64,000 bases of DNA from Malikia granosa (GTDB lineage Bacteria > Pseudomonadota > Gammaproteobacteria > Burkholderiales > Burkholderiaceae_C): contig NZ_PVLQ01000007.1 in NCBI RefSeq assembly GCF_002980595.1, forward strand, positions 35,955-99,954, written 5' to 3'. How positions within the stretch are numbered: the stretch's first letter is position 1; each line of letters starts with the position of its first letter. The notes beneath the pieces are model-generated. The model ran no database searches. It was not told the origin of the DNA and saw nothing but the letters and a program-made list of their open reading frames with translations. Both the position numbers and the translations under genes were made by a program. Below are positions 9,545 through 17,509 of the stretch, piece by piece.

Positions 9545-9570
9545 AAAAAAACGCCGCCCAGCTGGGCGGC
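9545..9570 (-). terminator. Intrinsic terminator after the 6S-like RNA / AmpG-like gene
   Basis: On the minus strand GCCGCCCAGCTGGGCGGC forms a strong palindromic stem followed by GTTTTTTT. It lies about 180 bases past the permease stop, which is far for a simple gene terminator and fits better as the 3' end of a small RNA. Confidence 0.8.
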
Positions 9571-9690
9571 GGCAAGTCCTAGAGGACGTCGTTGGAAATC
9601 AGGCAGCAGGTGATGACGCGGTCTAGAGGCCGGCATTCACCCGCAGCGACAGTCTTGTGCTGGGAAAGTGTGACAACAATTGCCGCTATT
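9552..9690 (-). ncRNA. Candidate structured small RNA, 6S-like
   Basis: Between the AmpG-like gene and a terminator, the minus strand folds into one long rod. GCGGCAA (9686-9680) pairs with TTGCCGC (9575-9569). A helix with G-U pairs joins GTTGT to ACGAC, and a large asymmetric bubble follows. The apical stem is GCGGGTGA with TCACCTGC. The bubble strand CACAAGACTGTCGCT and the apical GGTGA recall E. coli 6S RNA. A CACAAT -10-like box lies at 9693-9688, and the RNA would end at the 9545-9570 terminator. At about 120-140 nt it is short for 6S, so the family name is tentative. Confidence 0.45.
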
Positions 9691-9747
9691 GTGCATCAGC
9701 CAGGACAGGGGACCCAGGCCCGGGATGAAAGAAATACGGGAAAACCA

Positions 9748-11112
9748 CTAGCCTGATGTCCTGGCCTGCACCCGGGAGGCCAGCCAGACCAGCAGCAGCA
9801 CCGGCAGGCCGAGCAGCGCGGTGCCGACGAAGAAGCTGCTGTAGCCATAGGCATCGACGAAGACGCCCGAATAGCCGGCCAGCCACTTGGGCGCGAGCAG
9901 CATCATCGAGCTGAACAGCGCGTACTGGGTGGCCGAATAGCTCACATGGGTCAGGCTCGAGAGGTAGGCGACGAAGGCGGCCGAGGCGATGCCCGAGCTC
10001 AGGTTGTCGGCGGCGATCACCGCGATCAGCGCCAGCAGGTCATGGCCGTGCCAGGCCAGCCAGGCAAACAGCAGGTTGCTGACGGCGCTCAGCAAGGCGC
10101 CCAGCATCAGCACCCGCATCACGCCCCAGCGCAGCGCCAGCGCACCGCCGGCAAAGGCCCCGGCCAGGGTCATGATCACGCCATAGACCTTGGTGACGGC
10201 GGCGACCTCGTCCTTGCTGTAGCCCATGTCGACGTAGAAGGGGTTAGCCATGATGCCCATCACCACGTCGCTGATGCGGTAGACCCCGATCAGCGCCAGC
10301 AGCAGCAGGGCCTGGGAGCCGTAGCGCTGCAGGAATTCGGCGAAGGGCTCGACCATGGCCTCGCGCAGCCAGGTCGCGAAGTCGCGCGCTGGCGGAATCT
10401 CGCGGCGCAGCGGCTCGGGCGAGAGCAGCACGGTCAGCAGGCCGATCGCCATCGAGCCGGCCATGACCAGGTAGGCGCTGCGCCAGGCCGTCTGCTGGTA
10501 ACCGGCCGCCAGCGCTGGTGCGAGCTCGGCGCGCGCGGCCAGCCAGAGCACCCCGGCGCCGGCCCAGATCATCGCGAGCCGGTAGCCGGTCTGGTAGCAG
10601 GCGACCAGCGCCCCCTGGTGCCGGGCATCGGCCGACTCGATGCGGAAGGCATCGAGCGCGATGTCCTGCGTCGCCGAGGCAAAGGCCACCAGCAGGGCCC
10701 AGCCCACCATGGTCTGCAGGTCGGAGCGCGGGTCGGTCAGCGCCATGCCGACCAGGCCGGCCATGACGCAGGACTGGGACAGCAGCAGCCAGGCGCGGCG
10801 CTGGCCGAGCCAGCGGCTCAGGCCCGGCAGCGGCAACCGGTCGACCAGCGGCGCCCAGCACCACTTGAAGCCATAGGCCAGTCCGACCCAGCTCAGGTAG
10901 CCGATGGTGGCGCGGTCGAGTCCGGCCTCGCGCAGGCGAAAGCTCAGGGTGCCGAGCACCAGCAGCAGCGGCAGGCCGGCGGCAAAGCCGAGCGCGAACA
11001 GGCGCAGGCCGGCGGGCTCGAGGTAGACGTGCAGGGTGGCGCGCCAGGAAAGCGGCGGCTCGGACTGCGGTTCGGCCAGCGTGGCGGCGGGACGGGGATC
11101 GGATGGAGGCAT
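9748..11112 (-). CDS. ampG: AmpG-like MFS permease
   Basis: A 454-residue inner-membrane transporter with about twelve to fourteen hydrophobic segments. AmpG imports anhydro-muropeptides for cell-wall recycling and feeds beta-lactamase induction. The family signature is clear near the N-terminus (GFAAGLPLLLVLGTLSFRLR, then GLAYGFKWCWAPLVDRL), as is VAFASATQDIALDAFRIE. The symbol is by family resemblance. It is transcribed divergently from the M48 protease gene, with only 57 bases between start codons. Confidence 0.85.
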   Translation of the reverse strand: MPPSDPRPAATLAEPQSEPPLSWRATLHVYLEPAGLRLFALGFAAGLPLLLVLGTLSFRLREAGLDRATIGYLSWVGLAYGFKWCWAPLVDRLPLPGLSRWLGQRRAWLLLSQSCVMAGLVGMALTDPRSDLQTMVGWALLVAFASATQDIALDAFRIESADARHQGALVACYQTGYRLAMIWAGAGVLWLAARAELAPALAAGYQQTAWRSAYLVMAGSMAIGLLTVLLSPEPLRREIPPARDFATWLREAMVEPFAEFLQRYGSQALLLLALIGVYRISDVVMGIMANPFYVDMGYSKDEVAAVTKVYGVIMTLAGAFAGGALALRWGVMRVLMLGALLSAVSNLLFAWLAWHGHDLLALIAVIAADNLSSGIASAAFVAYLSSLTHVSYSATQYALFSSMMLLAPKWLAGYSGVFVDAYGYSSFFVGTALLGLPVLLLVWLASRVQARTSG

Positions 11113-11157
11113 GTACAGCTTGAAACAGAAAACCTGCGCGGGCGGCAGGCTTTTGTC

Positions 11158-11163
11158 TATTAT
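11158..11163 (+). promoter_or_regulatory. Possible -10 box for a leaderless M48 protease mRNA
   Basis: TATTAT matches four of six consensus -10 positions (TATAAT differs at two, one a T/A swap) and is six bases before the ATG at 11170. No good -35 hexamer was found, so the call is weak. It is the only -10-like box seen in the 57-base gap. Confidence 0.3.
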
Positions 11164-11169
11164 TGGCGC

Positions 11170-12051
11170 ATGTGCTGGCTTTGCGACGCGAAATCCACTC
11201 TTTCAGCCCCGACCGGTAGCCTTGATGAAGGGCAGGCCGGGCCCTGGTCGCCGCGGCGCGGCTTCCTGCTGGCCGGCGCAGCGGTGGCCACCGGACTGGC
11301 GAGCGCCACGGCGCAGGCCCAGGTCGATGTCGGCGAGGCCTCGGCGCTGCGCAACCTGGTGCCGGCCGAGGAACTCGAGAGCGCGGCGCGGCAGCAGTAC
11401 GGGGAAATGCTCGAGCAGGCGCGGGCGAAGGGAGCGCTGGCACCCGACCAGCATCCCCAGCTGCAGCGGCTGCGCCAGATCGCGCGGCGCCTGATCCCCT
11501 ACACCGCGCCGTGGAACTCGCGCTCGCGCGGCTGGCAATGGGAGGTCAACCTGATCGGCAACCCGCAGGTCAACGCCTTCTGCATGCCGGGCGGCAAGAT
11601 CTGCTTCTACACCGGCATCCTCGACAAGCTCAAGCTCGGCGACGACGAGGCCGCGATGGTCATGGGCCACGAGATGGCGCACGCCTTGCGCGAGCATGCG
11701 CGCGAGCGGCTGGCCAAGACCCAGGCCACCAGCCTGGGACTGACGCTGGGCGCACGCCTGCTGGGGCTGGGCCAGCTCGGCGAGGTCGCCGCCGACCTCG
11801 GCACCCAGCTGCTGAGCCTCAAGTACAGCCGCGATGACGAGACCGAGGCCGATCTGGTCGGACTCGAGCTCGGCGCGCGCGGGGCCTACGACCCGCAGGC
11901 CAGCGTCTCGCTCTGGCGCAAGATGATGGCGGCCAACGGCCGCGGCGGACCGGGCTTCCTGTCGACCCACCCGAGCGGTCCGAACCGGATCCAGGAGCTG
12001 CAGGACAACCTGCCCCGGGTGATGCCACTCTACCAGCAGGCCAGGGGCTGA
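11170..12051 (+). CDS. Tat-exported M48-family metalloprotease
   Basis: A 293-residue protein related to BepA/LoiP-type periplasmic proteases involved in outer-membrane quality control. The zinc motif HEMAH is at about 167-171, with the third ligand expected in DDETEADLVG. A twin-arginine signal (SPRRGFLLAG, about 27-36, cut after AQA near 50) predicts folded export. Ahead of it is an unusual N-terminal extension starting MCWLC. The start is the only ATG upstream of the Tat motif. A TATTAT box at 11158-11163 would place the transcript start on the ATG, suggesting a leaderless mRNA. It converges with the YcbL-like gene. Confidence 0.87.
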   Translation: MCWLCDAKSTLSAPTGSLDEGQAGPWSPRRGFLLAGAAVATGLASATAQAQVDVGEASALRNLVPAEELESAARQQYGEMLEQARAKGALAPDQHPQLQRLRQIARRLIPYTAPWNSRSRGWQWEVNLIGNPQVNAFCMPGGKICFYTGILDKLKLGDDEAAMVMGHEMAHALREHARERLAKTQATSLGLTLGARLLGLGQLGEVAADLGTQLLSLKYSRDDETEADLVGLELGARGAYDPQASVSLWRKMMAANGRGGPGFLSTHPSGPNRIQELQDNLPRVMPLYQQARG

Positions 12052-12069
12052 AGCCGGGCCGGAACGCGC

Positions 12070-12708
12070 TCAGGTACCGCGCACATAGGGGTTCATGCGC
12101 CGTTCGCGGCCGAAGCTGCTCTCGGGGCCATGGCCCGGAATGAAGATGGTGTCGTCGCCCATCGGCCACAGGCGCTGCGTGATGCTGGCGATCAGCTGCT
12201 CGTGGTTGCCGCCAGGGAAGTCGGTGCGGCCGATGCTGCCGGCGAACAGCACGTCGCCGACGAAGGCGCGCTGGGCCTCGGCCGAATGGAACACCACATG
12301 GCCCGGCGTATGACCCGGACAGTGGCGCACCGTCACCTCGCTGCGGCCCAGCTGCAGCCGGTCGAGGTCATGCAGCCAGCGCGTCGGCGTGAAATGGCCA
12401 GCCGGCGGGAAGCCGAACTTGACGCTCTGCATCGGCAGGCCGTCGATCCAGTACTGGTCGCCCTCGTGCGGACCGATGATAGGCAGGCCCAGGCGCTTGG
12501 ACAGCTCGGCGGTGCCGCCGGCATGGTCGATATGCGCGTGCGTCAGCCAGATCTGGCCGAGCTTGAGCCCGAGCCGGTCGACCTCGGCCAGCACCAGTTC
12601 GAGGTCGCCGCCCGGATCGATCACGGCGGCGTCGAGCGTCTGGTCGCACCAGACGAGCGAGCAGTTCTGCTGGAAGGGCGTGACGGGTATCGTGAGGTAT
12701 TGCAGCAT
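12070..12708 (-). CDS. YcbL/GloC-type metallo-beta-lactamase-fold hydrolase
   Basis: A 212-residue single-domain hydrolase of the type II glyoxalase (YcbL) group, which hydrolyses S-lactoylglutathione in some bacteria. It starts MLQYLTIPVTPFQQNCSLVW and has the metal motif THAHIDH at about 56-62, HCPGHTPGHVVF for the next ligand, GDVLFAGSIGRTDFP, and the C-terminal FIPGHGP. The ATG at 12708 matches the family N-terminus better than one 18 bases upstream. It follows the GspE-like ATPase gene on the same strand by 28 bases and may be co-transcribed. Confidence 0.9.
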   Translation of the reverse strand: MLQYLTIPVTPFQQNCSLVWCDQTLDAAVIDPGGDLELVLAEVDRLGLKLGQIWLTHAHIDHAGGTAELSKRLGLPIIGPHEGDQYWIDGLPMQSVKFGFPPAGHFTPTRWLHDLDRLQLGRSEVTVRHCPGHTPGHVVFHSAEAQRAFVGDVLFAGSIGRTDFPGGNHEQLIASITQRLWPMGDDTIFIPGHGPESSFGRERRMNPYVRGT

Positions 12709-12736
12709 GCGCCCCATTGTAGGCAAGCCAGGTCAC

Positions 12737-14668
12737 TCACATATTGGTCGCGGCGATCACCTCGGCCAGGTCGGTCAGGCCGGCAACCACCTTCTCGATG
12801 CCGTCCTGGCGCAGCGTGCGCATGCCGGCGCCGAGCGCCGACTCGCGGATCTCGCCGGCCGGGGCACGGTGGCGGATATGGTGGCGGATCTGCTCGTCGT
12901 TGAGCATCAGCTCGTAGATGCCGAGCCGGCCCTTGTAGCCGCGCTGCTCGCAGGCCTCGCAGCCATGCCGCACGAAGCTGTGCAATCGACGGACCCCGAA
13001 GGCGTCGGGCCGGCCATGGTCGCGCCGCCAGCGCTCGATCAGCGCCGCGACCTCGCGCGGCTCGTGCGGTGAATGGCCGTCGAGGTACTGGTGGGCCAGG
13101 GCCTCGATCTCCTCCGCGGCGGCCGGGCGGATCTCGACGCATTGCTGGCACAGCCGGCGCACCAGGCGCTGGGCCAGGATGGCCAGCAGCGAGTCCGAGA
13201 AGTTGAACGGATCGAGCCCGATCTCGAGCAGCCGGGCGATGCTCTCGGGCGCCGAATTGGTGTGCAGGGTCGACAGCACCAGGTGGCCGGTCAGCGAGGC
13301 CTCGATGGCGATGCGCGCGGTCTCCTCGTCGCGCATCTCGCCGATCATGATCACGTCGGGATCGGCGCGCAGGAAGGTCCGCATCGCATTGGCGAAGGTC
13401 CAGCCGATGCGCGGATTCATCTGCACCTGGCGCAGGCCCTCCTGGGTGATCTCGATCGGGTCCTCGGCGGTCCAGATCTTGCGATTCTCGGTGTTGATGT
13501 CGCTGATCAGCGAATGCAGGGTGGTGGTCTTGCCGCTGCCGGTCGGGCCGCAGACCAGCACCAGGCCGTAGGGCTTGAGCGCCAGCCGGCGCAGCTCGGC
13601 CAGGTTGTCGGCACTCAGGCCGATCGAGTCGAGCGGCATCGGCTTGGAGCCGGCCAGCAGGCGCAGCACGACATCCTCGAGCCCGCTGTGGGTCGGCACG
13701 GTCACGACCCGCAGTTCGGTCTTGCTGCCGCCGAAGCGGGCGAAGTCGATCTTGCCGTCCTGCGGCTTGCGGTGCTCGGAGATGTCCATCCCCGCCATGA
13801 TCTTGATGCGCGCGACCAGCGCATAGCGGAAGCGCGACTCGACCTCGAGGTAGCGCCGCAGCTCGCCGTCGATGCGGAACCTGATCCTGACCTTGCGCGG
13901 CGCGGGCTGGGTCTCGATGTGGATGTCGGAGGCCTTCTGCGCGATCGCCTCGGCGATCAGCGAGTTGATCAGGCGCACCAGCGTGTTGTCCGATTCGCTG
14001 ACGACATCGGCCTCGGGCTCGCGGCCGACTTCCGCGCCGGCCTGCAGGTCGTTGACCAGGTCACGCGACGAGGCGCGGCTGACCTCCTTGGACCTGGGCA
14101 GCTCGCCGGCGCCGAACTGCGGCTCGTAGGCGCGCGCGACCGAGGGCATCAGCGTGCCGGGCGCCGCCAGCACCGCGACGATGCGGCGCTGGGTCATGAA
14201 GCGCAGTTCGTCGAGCAGCCGCTTGTCGAGCGGATCGGCCATCGCCAGCACCAGGATGTCGTCCTGCAGCAGCAGCGGCAGCACCGCCTCGCGCTCGGCA
14301 AAGCTACGCGGCACCAGCGCCAGCGCCTCCTGGTCGAACAGGTAGAGCGAGGGATCGAGCACCCGGTTGCCGAGCCAGCCCGCGATCACGTGGCGCAGCT
14401 GGGCCTCGGTCAGCAGGCCGCTCTCGACCAGCTGCTGGCCGAGCTGGCGCTGGATGCCGAGCGAGCGCTGCTGGGCCTGGGTCGCGAGCGCCTCGGACAG
14501 CTGCTCGACCGTCAGCAGGCCGCTGCGCACCAGCGCATCGCCGAGATGGCGCGCGCCATGGGCGGAGGACTGCGGGTTCTGCAGCAGCTGCCAGAGCTCG
14601 TCCGGCATCCTGGGCCTGGGATAGGCCGAGGCGGCAACAGCGACAGGGTCGGAAGAAAGGTCTGGCAA
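12737..14668 (-). CDS. Orphan GspE/PulE/PilB-type secretion ATPase
   Basis: A hexameric-type traffic ATPase of up to 643 residues. Two MshEN-like N-terminal segments (around HLGDALVRSGLLT and GQQLVESGLLTEAQ) precede the motor domain with Walker A GPTGSGKTTT (near 370-380), an Asp box, Walker B and the His box (STLHTNSAPESIARL). A four-cysteine zinc element (LCQQC to CEAC) sits near the C-terminus, as in GspE/PilB. No pilin, PilC or secretin gene is nearby, so its machine is elsewhere or lost. The start is probably TTG at 14668; an ATG at 14608 is an alternative. Confidence 0.88.
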   Translation of the reverse strand: MPDLSSDPVAVAASAYPRPRMPDELWQLLQNPQSSAHGARHLGDALVRSGLLTVEQLSEALATQAQQRSLGIQRQLGQQLVESGLLTEAQLRHVIAGWLGNRVLDPSLYLFDQEALALVPRSFAEREAVLPLLLQDDILVLAMADPLDKRLLDELRFMTQRRIVAVLAAPGTLMPSVARAYEPQFGAGELPRSKEVSRASSRDLVNDLQAGAEVGREPEADVVSESDNTLVRLINSLIAEAIAQKASDIHIETQPAPRKVRIRFRIDGELRRYLEVESRFRYALVARIKIMAGMDISEHRKPQDGKIDFARFGGSKTELRVVTVPTHSGLEDVVLRLLAGSKPMPLDSIGLSADNLAELRRLALKPYGLVLVCGPTGSGKTTTLHSLISDINTENRKIWTAEDPIEITQEGLRQVQMNPRIGWTFANAMRTFLRADPDVIMIGEMRDEETARIAIEASLTGHLVLSTLHTNSAPESIARLLEIGLDPFNFSDSLLAILAQRLVRRLCQQCVEIRPAAAEEIEALAHQYLDGHSPHEPREVAALIERWRRDHGRPDAFGVRRLHSFVRHGCEACEQRGYKGRLGIYELMLNDEQIRHHIRHRAPAGEIRESALGAGMRTLRQDGIEKVVAGLTDLAEVIAATNM

Positions 14669-14793
14669 GTTCTGGCCCGGATCGAAAACGAGCGACGAGC
14701 CCCATGCCCGCCGGCTGGCCGGTTCATTGTGCCGATTTTTTCCGGTCAGGTCACGACCGAGCGATGCGGGCCGGCTGCGGCGACAATGCCGGC

Positions 14794-15189
14794 ATGAAAT
14801 TCCAAAGCATTCTGTTGTGGAGCGGCGTGGCGGCCTTGCTGGTGCTGGCGCAGTCGCAATTCGGCTGGCCCGGCCTGGCTTTCGCGGGCGCCGGCCTGGT
14901 GATGTGGCTGCTGCTGCACTTCACGCGCCTGATGGGCGTGATGAAGCGCGCCGCCAACCGGCCCGTCGGCCATGTCGACAGCGCGGTCATGCTCAACGCC
15001 AAGCTGCAGCCGGGACGCCCGCTGATGCACGTGATCGCGCAGACGCGCGCGCTCGGCGAGCGCCTGTCGGACGAAGGCGCGCAGCCCGAGGTCTATCGCT
15101 GGCGCGATGGCTCGGGCTCGAGTGTGAGCTGCGAGTTCGAGGGCGGCAAGCTTGCGCGCTGGAAGCTGGAGCGACCGGAGCAGGACTGA
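14794..15189 (+). CDS. Small conserved membrane protein of unknown function
   Basis: 131 residues. Two hydrophobic helices at about 4-22 and 25-43 are followed by a cytoplasmic-looking hydrophilic domain ending KLERPEQD. I do not recognise a family. The ATG at 14794 starts directly at the first helix (MKFQSILLWSG). It is transcribed divergently from the GspE-like gene and converges with xth, with a 15-base gap at the 3' side. High GC and codon use match the neighbours, so it is probably a real gene. Confidence 0.65.
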   Translation: MKFQSILLWSGVAALLVLAQSQFGWPGLAFAGAGLVMWLLLHFTRLMGVMKRAANRPVGHVDSAVMLNAKLQPGRPLMHVIAQTRALGERLSDEGAQPEVYRWRDGSGSSVSCEFEGGKLARWKLERPEQD

Positions 15190-15204
15190 GCGGCCGGAAC
15201 GGGC

Positions 15205-16008
15205 TCACAGCGTCCAGTCGTACTCGATGGTCAGCGGCGCGTGGTCGCTGAACCATTGCTCCTTGTAGATGCTCGCGCGGCGCGCCTGTACGGCCAGCGC
15301 CGGGCTGGCCAGCTGGTAGTCGATGCGCCAGCCCACGTTCTTGGCGCGCGCCTGGCCGCGGTTGCTCCACCAGGTGTAGCTGCCCTCGCCTTCCTCGGGG
15401 TGCAGATGGCGGTAGACGTCGACCAGGCCGGCCTCGTCCAGCAGCTTGCTCATCCAGGCGCGCTCCTCGGGCAGGAAGCCGCTGTTCTTGAGGTTGCCTT
15501 TCCAGTTCTTCAGGTCGATCTCGCGGTGCGCGATGTTGACGTCGCCGCACAGCACGTAGTCGCGCTCGGCGTTCATGCGCTGCAGCTGGGGATAGATCAG
15601 CTCGAGAAAGCGGAACTTGGCCTGCTGGCGCTCCTCGCTCGACGAGCCGCTCGGAAAGTAGCAGCTGACGAGGCTGCGCTTCTTGGACAGCGTATCGAAG
15701 CGCAGCTCGACGTAGCGGCCCTCGGCGTCGAACTCGGGCTCGCCCAGGCCGACGATCACCTCGCTGGGCTCGTGCCGGCTGTAGAGCGCGACGCCCGAAT
15801 AGCCCTTCTTCTCGGCATAGTGGAAATAGCCCTGCAGGCCGGCGAGCTGCTCGAAGCGGCCGGCCACGTCGGTGCCCTGCGCCTTGAGTTCCTGCACGCC
15901 AATACAATCAGGCGCCTGGGCTGCGACCCAGTCTTCCAGCCCCTTGGAAGTGGCGGATCGGATGCCGTTGAGGTTGAGGCTGGTGAGTTTGAACAAGGAA
16001 TTTCCCAT
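15205..16008 (-). CDS. xth: Exodeoxyribonuclease III
   Basis: AP endonuclease and 3'-5' exonuclease for base-excision repair. About 267 residues, the usual length. Motifs: LTSLNLNGIRS at the N-terminus, the metal Glu in CIGVQELKAQ, the catalytic CGDVNIAHREIDL, RIDYQLASP and the C-terminal SDHAPLTIEYD. The ATG at 16008 has no ribosome site. A TTG at 15996, preceded by GGGAA, would give the classic MFKLTSLNLNG N-terminus and may be the true start. The ATG falls in the same CCATGG as the pyrE start on the opposite strand. Confidence 0.94.
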   Translation of the reverse strand: MGNSLFKLTSLNLNGIRSATSKGLEDWVAAQAPDCIGVQELKAQGTDVAGRFEQLAGLQGYFHYAEKKGYSGVALYSRHEPSEVIVGLGEPEFDAEGRYVELRFDTLSKKRSLVSCYFPSGSSSEERQQAKFRFLELIYPQLQRMNAERDYVLCGDVNIAHREIDLKNWKGNLKNSGFLPEERAWMSKLLDEAGLVDVYRHLHPEEGEGSYTWWSNRGQARAKNVGWRIDYQLASPALAVQARRASIYKEQWFSDHAPLTIEYDWTL

Positions 16009-16711
16009 GGTGGTTGAAGCGAACAAGCCGGCGTCGGACGACGCACTGGCGCTGGAATTTGTGCAATTTTCCGTCGAATCGGGCGTGCTTCGCTTTGGCG
16101 AGTTCAAGACCAAGGCCGGTCGCCTGAGTCCCTACTTCTTCAATGCCGGCCTGTTCGACGATGGCGCCAAGCTGGGCCGGCTGGCGGCCTTCTACGCCCG
16201 GCGCATCCAGGCCAGCGGCCTGGAGTTCGACATGATCTTCGGCCCGGCCTACAAGGGCATCCCGCTGGCGGCGGCGGTCGCGATCGAGCTCGCGCGGCTG
16301 GGCGTCAACAAGCCCTTCGCCTACAACCGCAAGGAAGCCAAGGACCATGGCGAAGGCGGCAGCCTGGTCGGCGCCCCGCTGCAGGGCCGGGTGCTGATCG
16401 TCGACGACGTGATGAGCGCCGGCACCGCCGCGCGCGAGTCGATCGCGCTGATCAAGGCCGCAGGCGCCATCCCGCATGCGGTCGCGATTGCGCTCGATCG
16501 CCAGGAGATGGCGACCGAAGTCACGCCGGACGGCGTGCGCGACGTGCCCTACAGCGCGGTGCAGTATGTGCGCGGCCAGCTCGGCCTGCAGGTCTGCGCG
16601 ATTGCGCAACTGTCCGACCTGCTGCATTATCTGCAGCAGCAGGTGGGCGGCGAGATGGCCGAGCACCGCGACCGGGTCCAGGCCTACCGCGACCGCTACG
16701 GCGTGGCCTGA
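16007..16711 (+). CDS. pyrE: Orotate phosphoribosyltransferase
   Basis: Joins orotate to PRPP to make OMP, the fifth step of pyrimidine synthesis. The 234-residue product has the catalytic-loop Lys region (AYNRKEAKDHGEGG, about 105-118) and the PRPP-binding motif VLIVDDVMSAGTA (about 129-141). The ATG at 16007 has a good AAGGAA site seven bases upstream. Its promoter must lie inside the xth coding region because the two genes start back to back. A DUF4124 gene follows after 44 bases. Confidence 0.96.
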   Translation: MVVEANKPASDDALALEFVQFSVESGVLRFGEFKTKAGRLSPYFFNAGLFDDGAKLGRLAAFYARRIQASGLEFDMIFGPAYKGIPLAAAVAIELARLGVNKPFAYNRKEAKDHGEGGSLVGAPLQGRVLIVDDVMSAGTAARESIALIKAAGAIPHAVAIALDRQEMATEVTPDGVRDVPYSAVQYVRGQLGLQVCAIAQLSDLLHYLQQQVGGEMAEHRDRVQAYRDRYGVA

Positions 16712-16755
16712 GCCCGCCCGCCTCGGCAGAGGCCAAGGACGGAGGAACAGCGATC

Positions 16756-17445
16756 ATGGCAGACCAGCCCGTCGGGTCCAGGCCTGGTGCCCAGGCGGCG
16801 GTCTGGTGCGGTCTGGTGCTGCTCGGCGGCGCGGGCAGCCCGGGTCTGGCCTGGGCCCAGGACGAGGGCTTCGCGGCCGGCGGCCAGCCCAGCATCTATG
16901 TCTGCGTCGATCCCGGCGGACGACGCATCACCGCCGACCGGCCGATTGCGGAATGCATGGCAACGGGCCAGCGCGAACTGCGGGCCAGCGGCGAGCTCAA
17001 GCGCATCGTCCCGCCGGTCCTGACGGCCAGCGAGCGGGCCCAGGAGGCCGCTCGGCTCGAGCAGGAGGCCAACCTGCAGATCCATCTCAAGGAAGACCGG
17101 CGCAGGGACCGCGCGCTGGTGCTGCGCTACCCCGATCTGGCGGCCCATGCCAAGGCCAGGGCCGAATGGCTGGCCCAGCAGGACGGTCTGCTGGCCGCGA
17201 TGCGGATGCGTGAATCCGAGCTGAGCCGACAAGGCCAGGGCATAGCGGCCAAGCTCGAGCTCTACCGCCAGAAGCATGGCCTGGCACCGGCCGGGCTCAG
17301 GCAACTGGAGCAGGAAAACGTGCGCCAGCGCGCCTTGCAGTCGGCCCAGCTGGCGGCCCAGCTGCGCGAGCGCGCGCGCATCGAACAGCGTTTCGACGAG
17401 GAACTCGTGCGGCTGCGCCAGCTCTGGGCACCGGCCGGGCGCTGA
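16756..17445 (+). CDS. DUF4124-type periplasmic/envelope protein
   Basis: A 229-residue protein with a probable signal peptide (hydrophobic segment AVWCGLVLLGGAG, cut near AWAQ). A short DUF4124-like domain follows: the segment SIYVCVDPGGRRITADRP pairs with a second Cys (AECMATG) about 20 residues on. The rest, from about 90, is charged, Gln/Glu/Arg-rich and predicted to be a long helix or coiled coil. Function unknown. A GGAGGA site precedes the ATG. It lies downstream of pyrE and converges with gatB. Confidence 0.75.
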   Translation: MADQPVGSRPGAQAAVWCGLVLLGGAGSPGLAWAQDEGFAAGGQPSIYVCVDPGGRRITADRPIAECMATGQRELRASGELKRIVPPVLTASERAQEAARLEQEANLQIHLKEDRRRDRALVLRYPDLAAHAKARAEWLAQQDGLLAAMRMRESELSRQGQGIAAKLELYRQKHGLAPAGLRQLEQENVRQRALQSAQLAAQLRERARIEQRFDEELVRLRQLWAPAGR

Positions 17446-17473
17446 AGCCGGCGCCAGCCGGCATCAGGCCGCG

Positions 17474-17503
17474 ACAACAACCCGGCGCAGGACGGGCTGT
17501 TGT
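17474..17503. terminator. Hairpin between DUF4124 gene and gatB
   Basis: ACAACA-CCCG pairs with CGGG-TGTTGT around an 8-base loop, with one internal mismatch. There is no long T tract on either side, but the position between two convergent stops suggests a shared terminator. Confidence 0.45.
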
Positions 17504-17509
17504 GGCGGG

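Noticed and set aside
9946..11169. In-frame upstream extension of the M48 protease across the AmpG-like gene
   Set aside because: It is antisense to a real permease gene; the protein proper starts at 11170.
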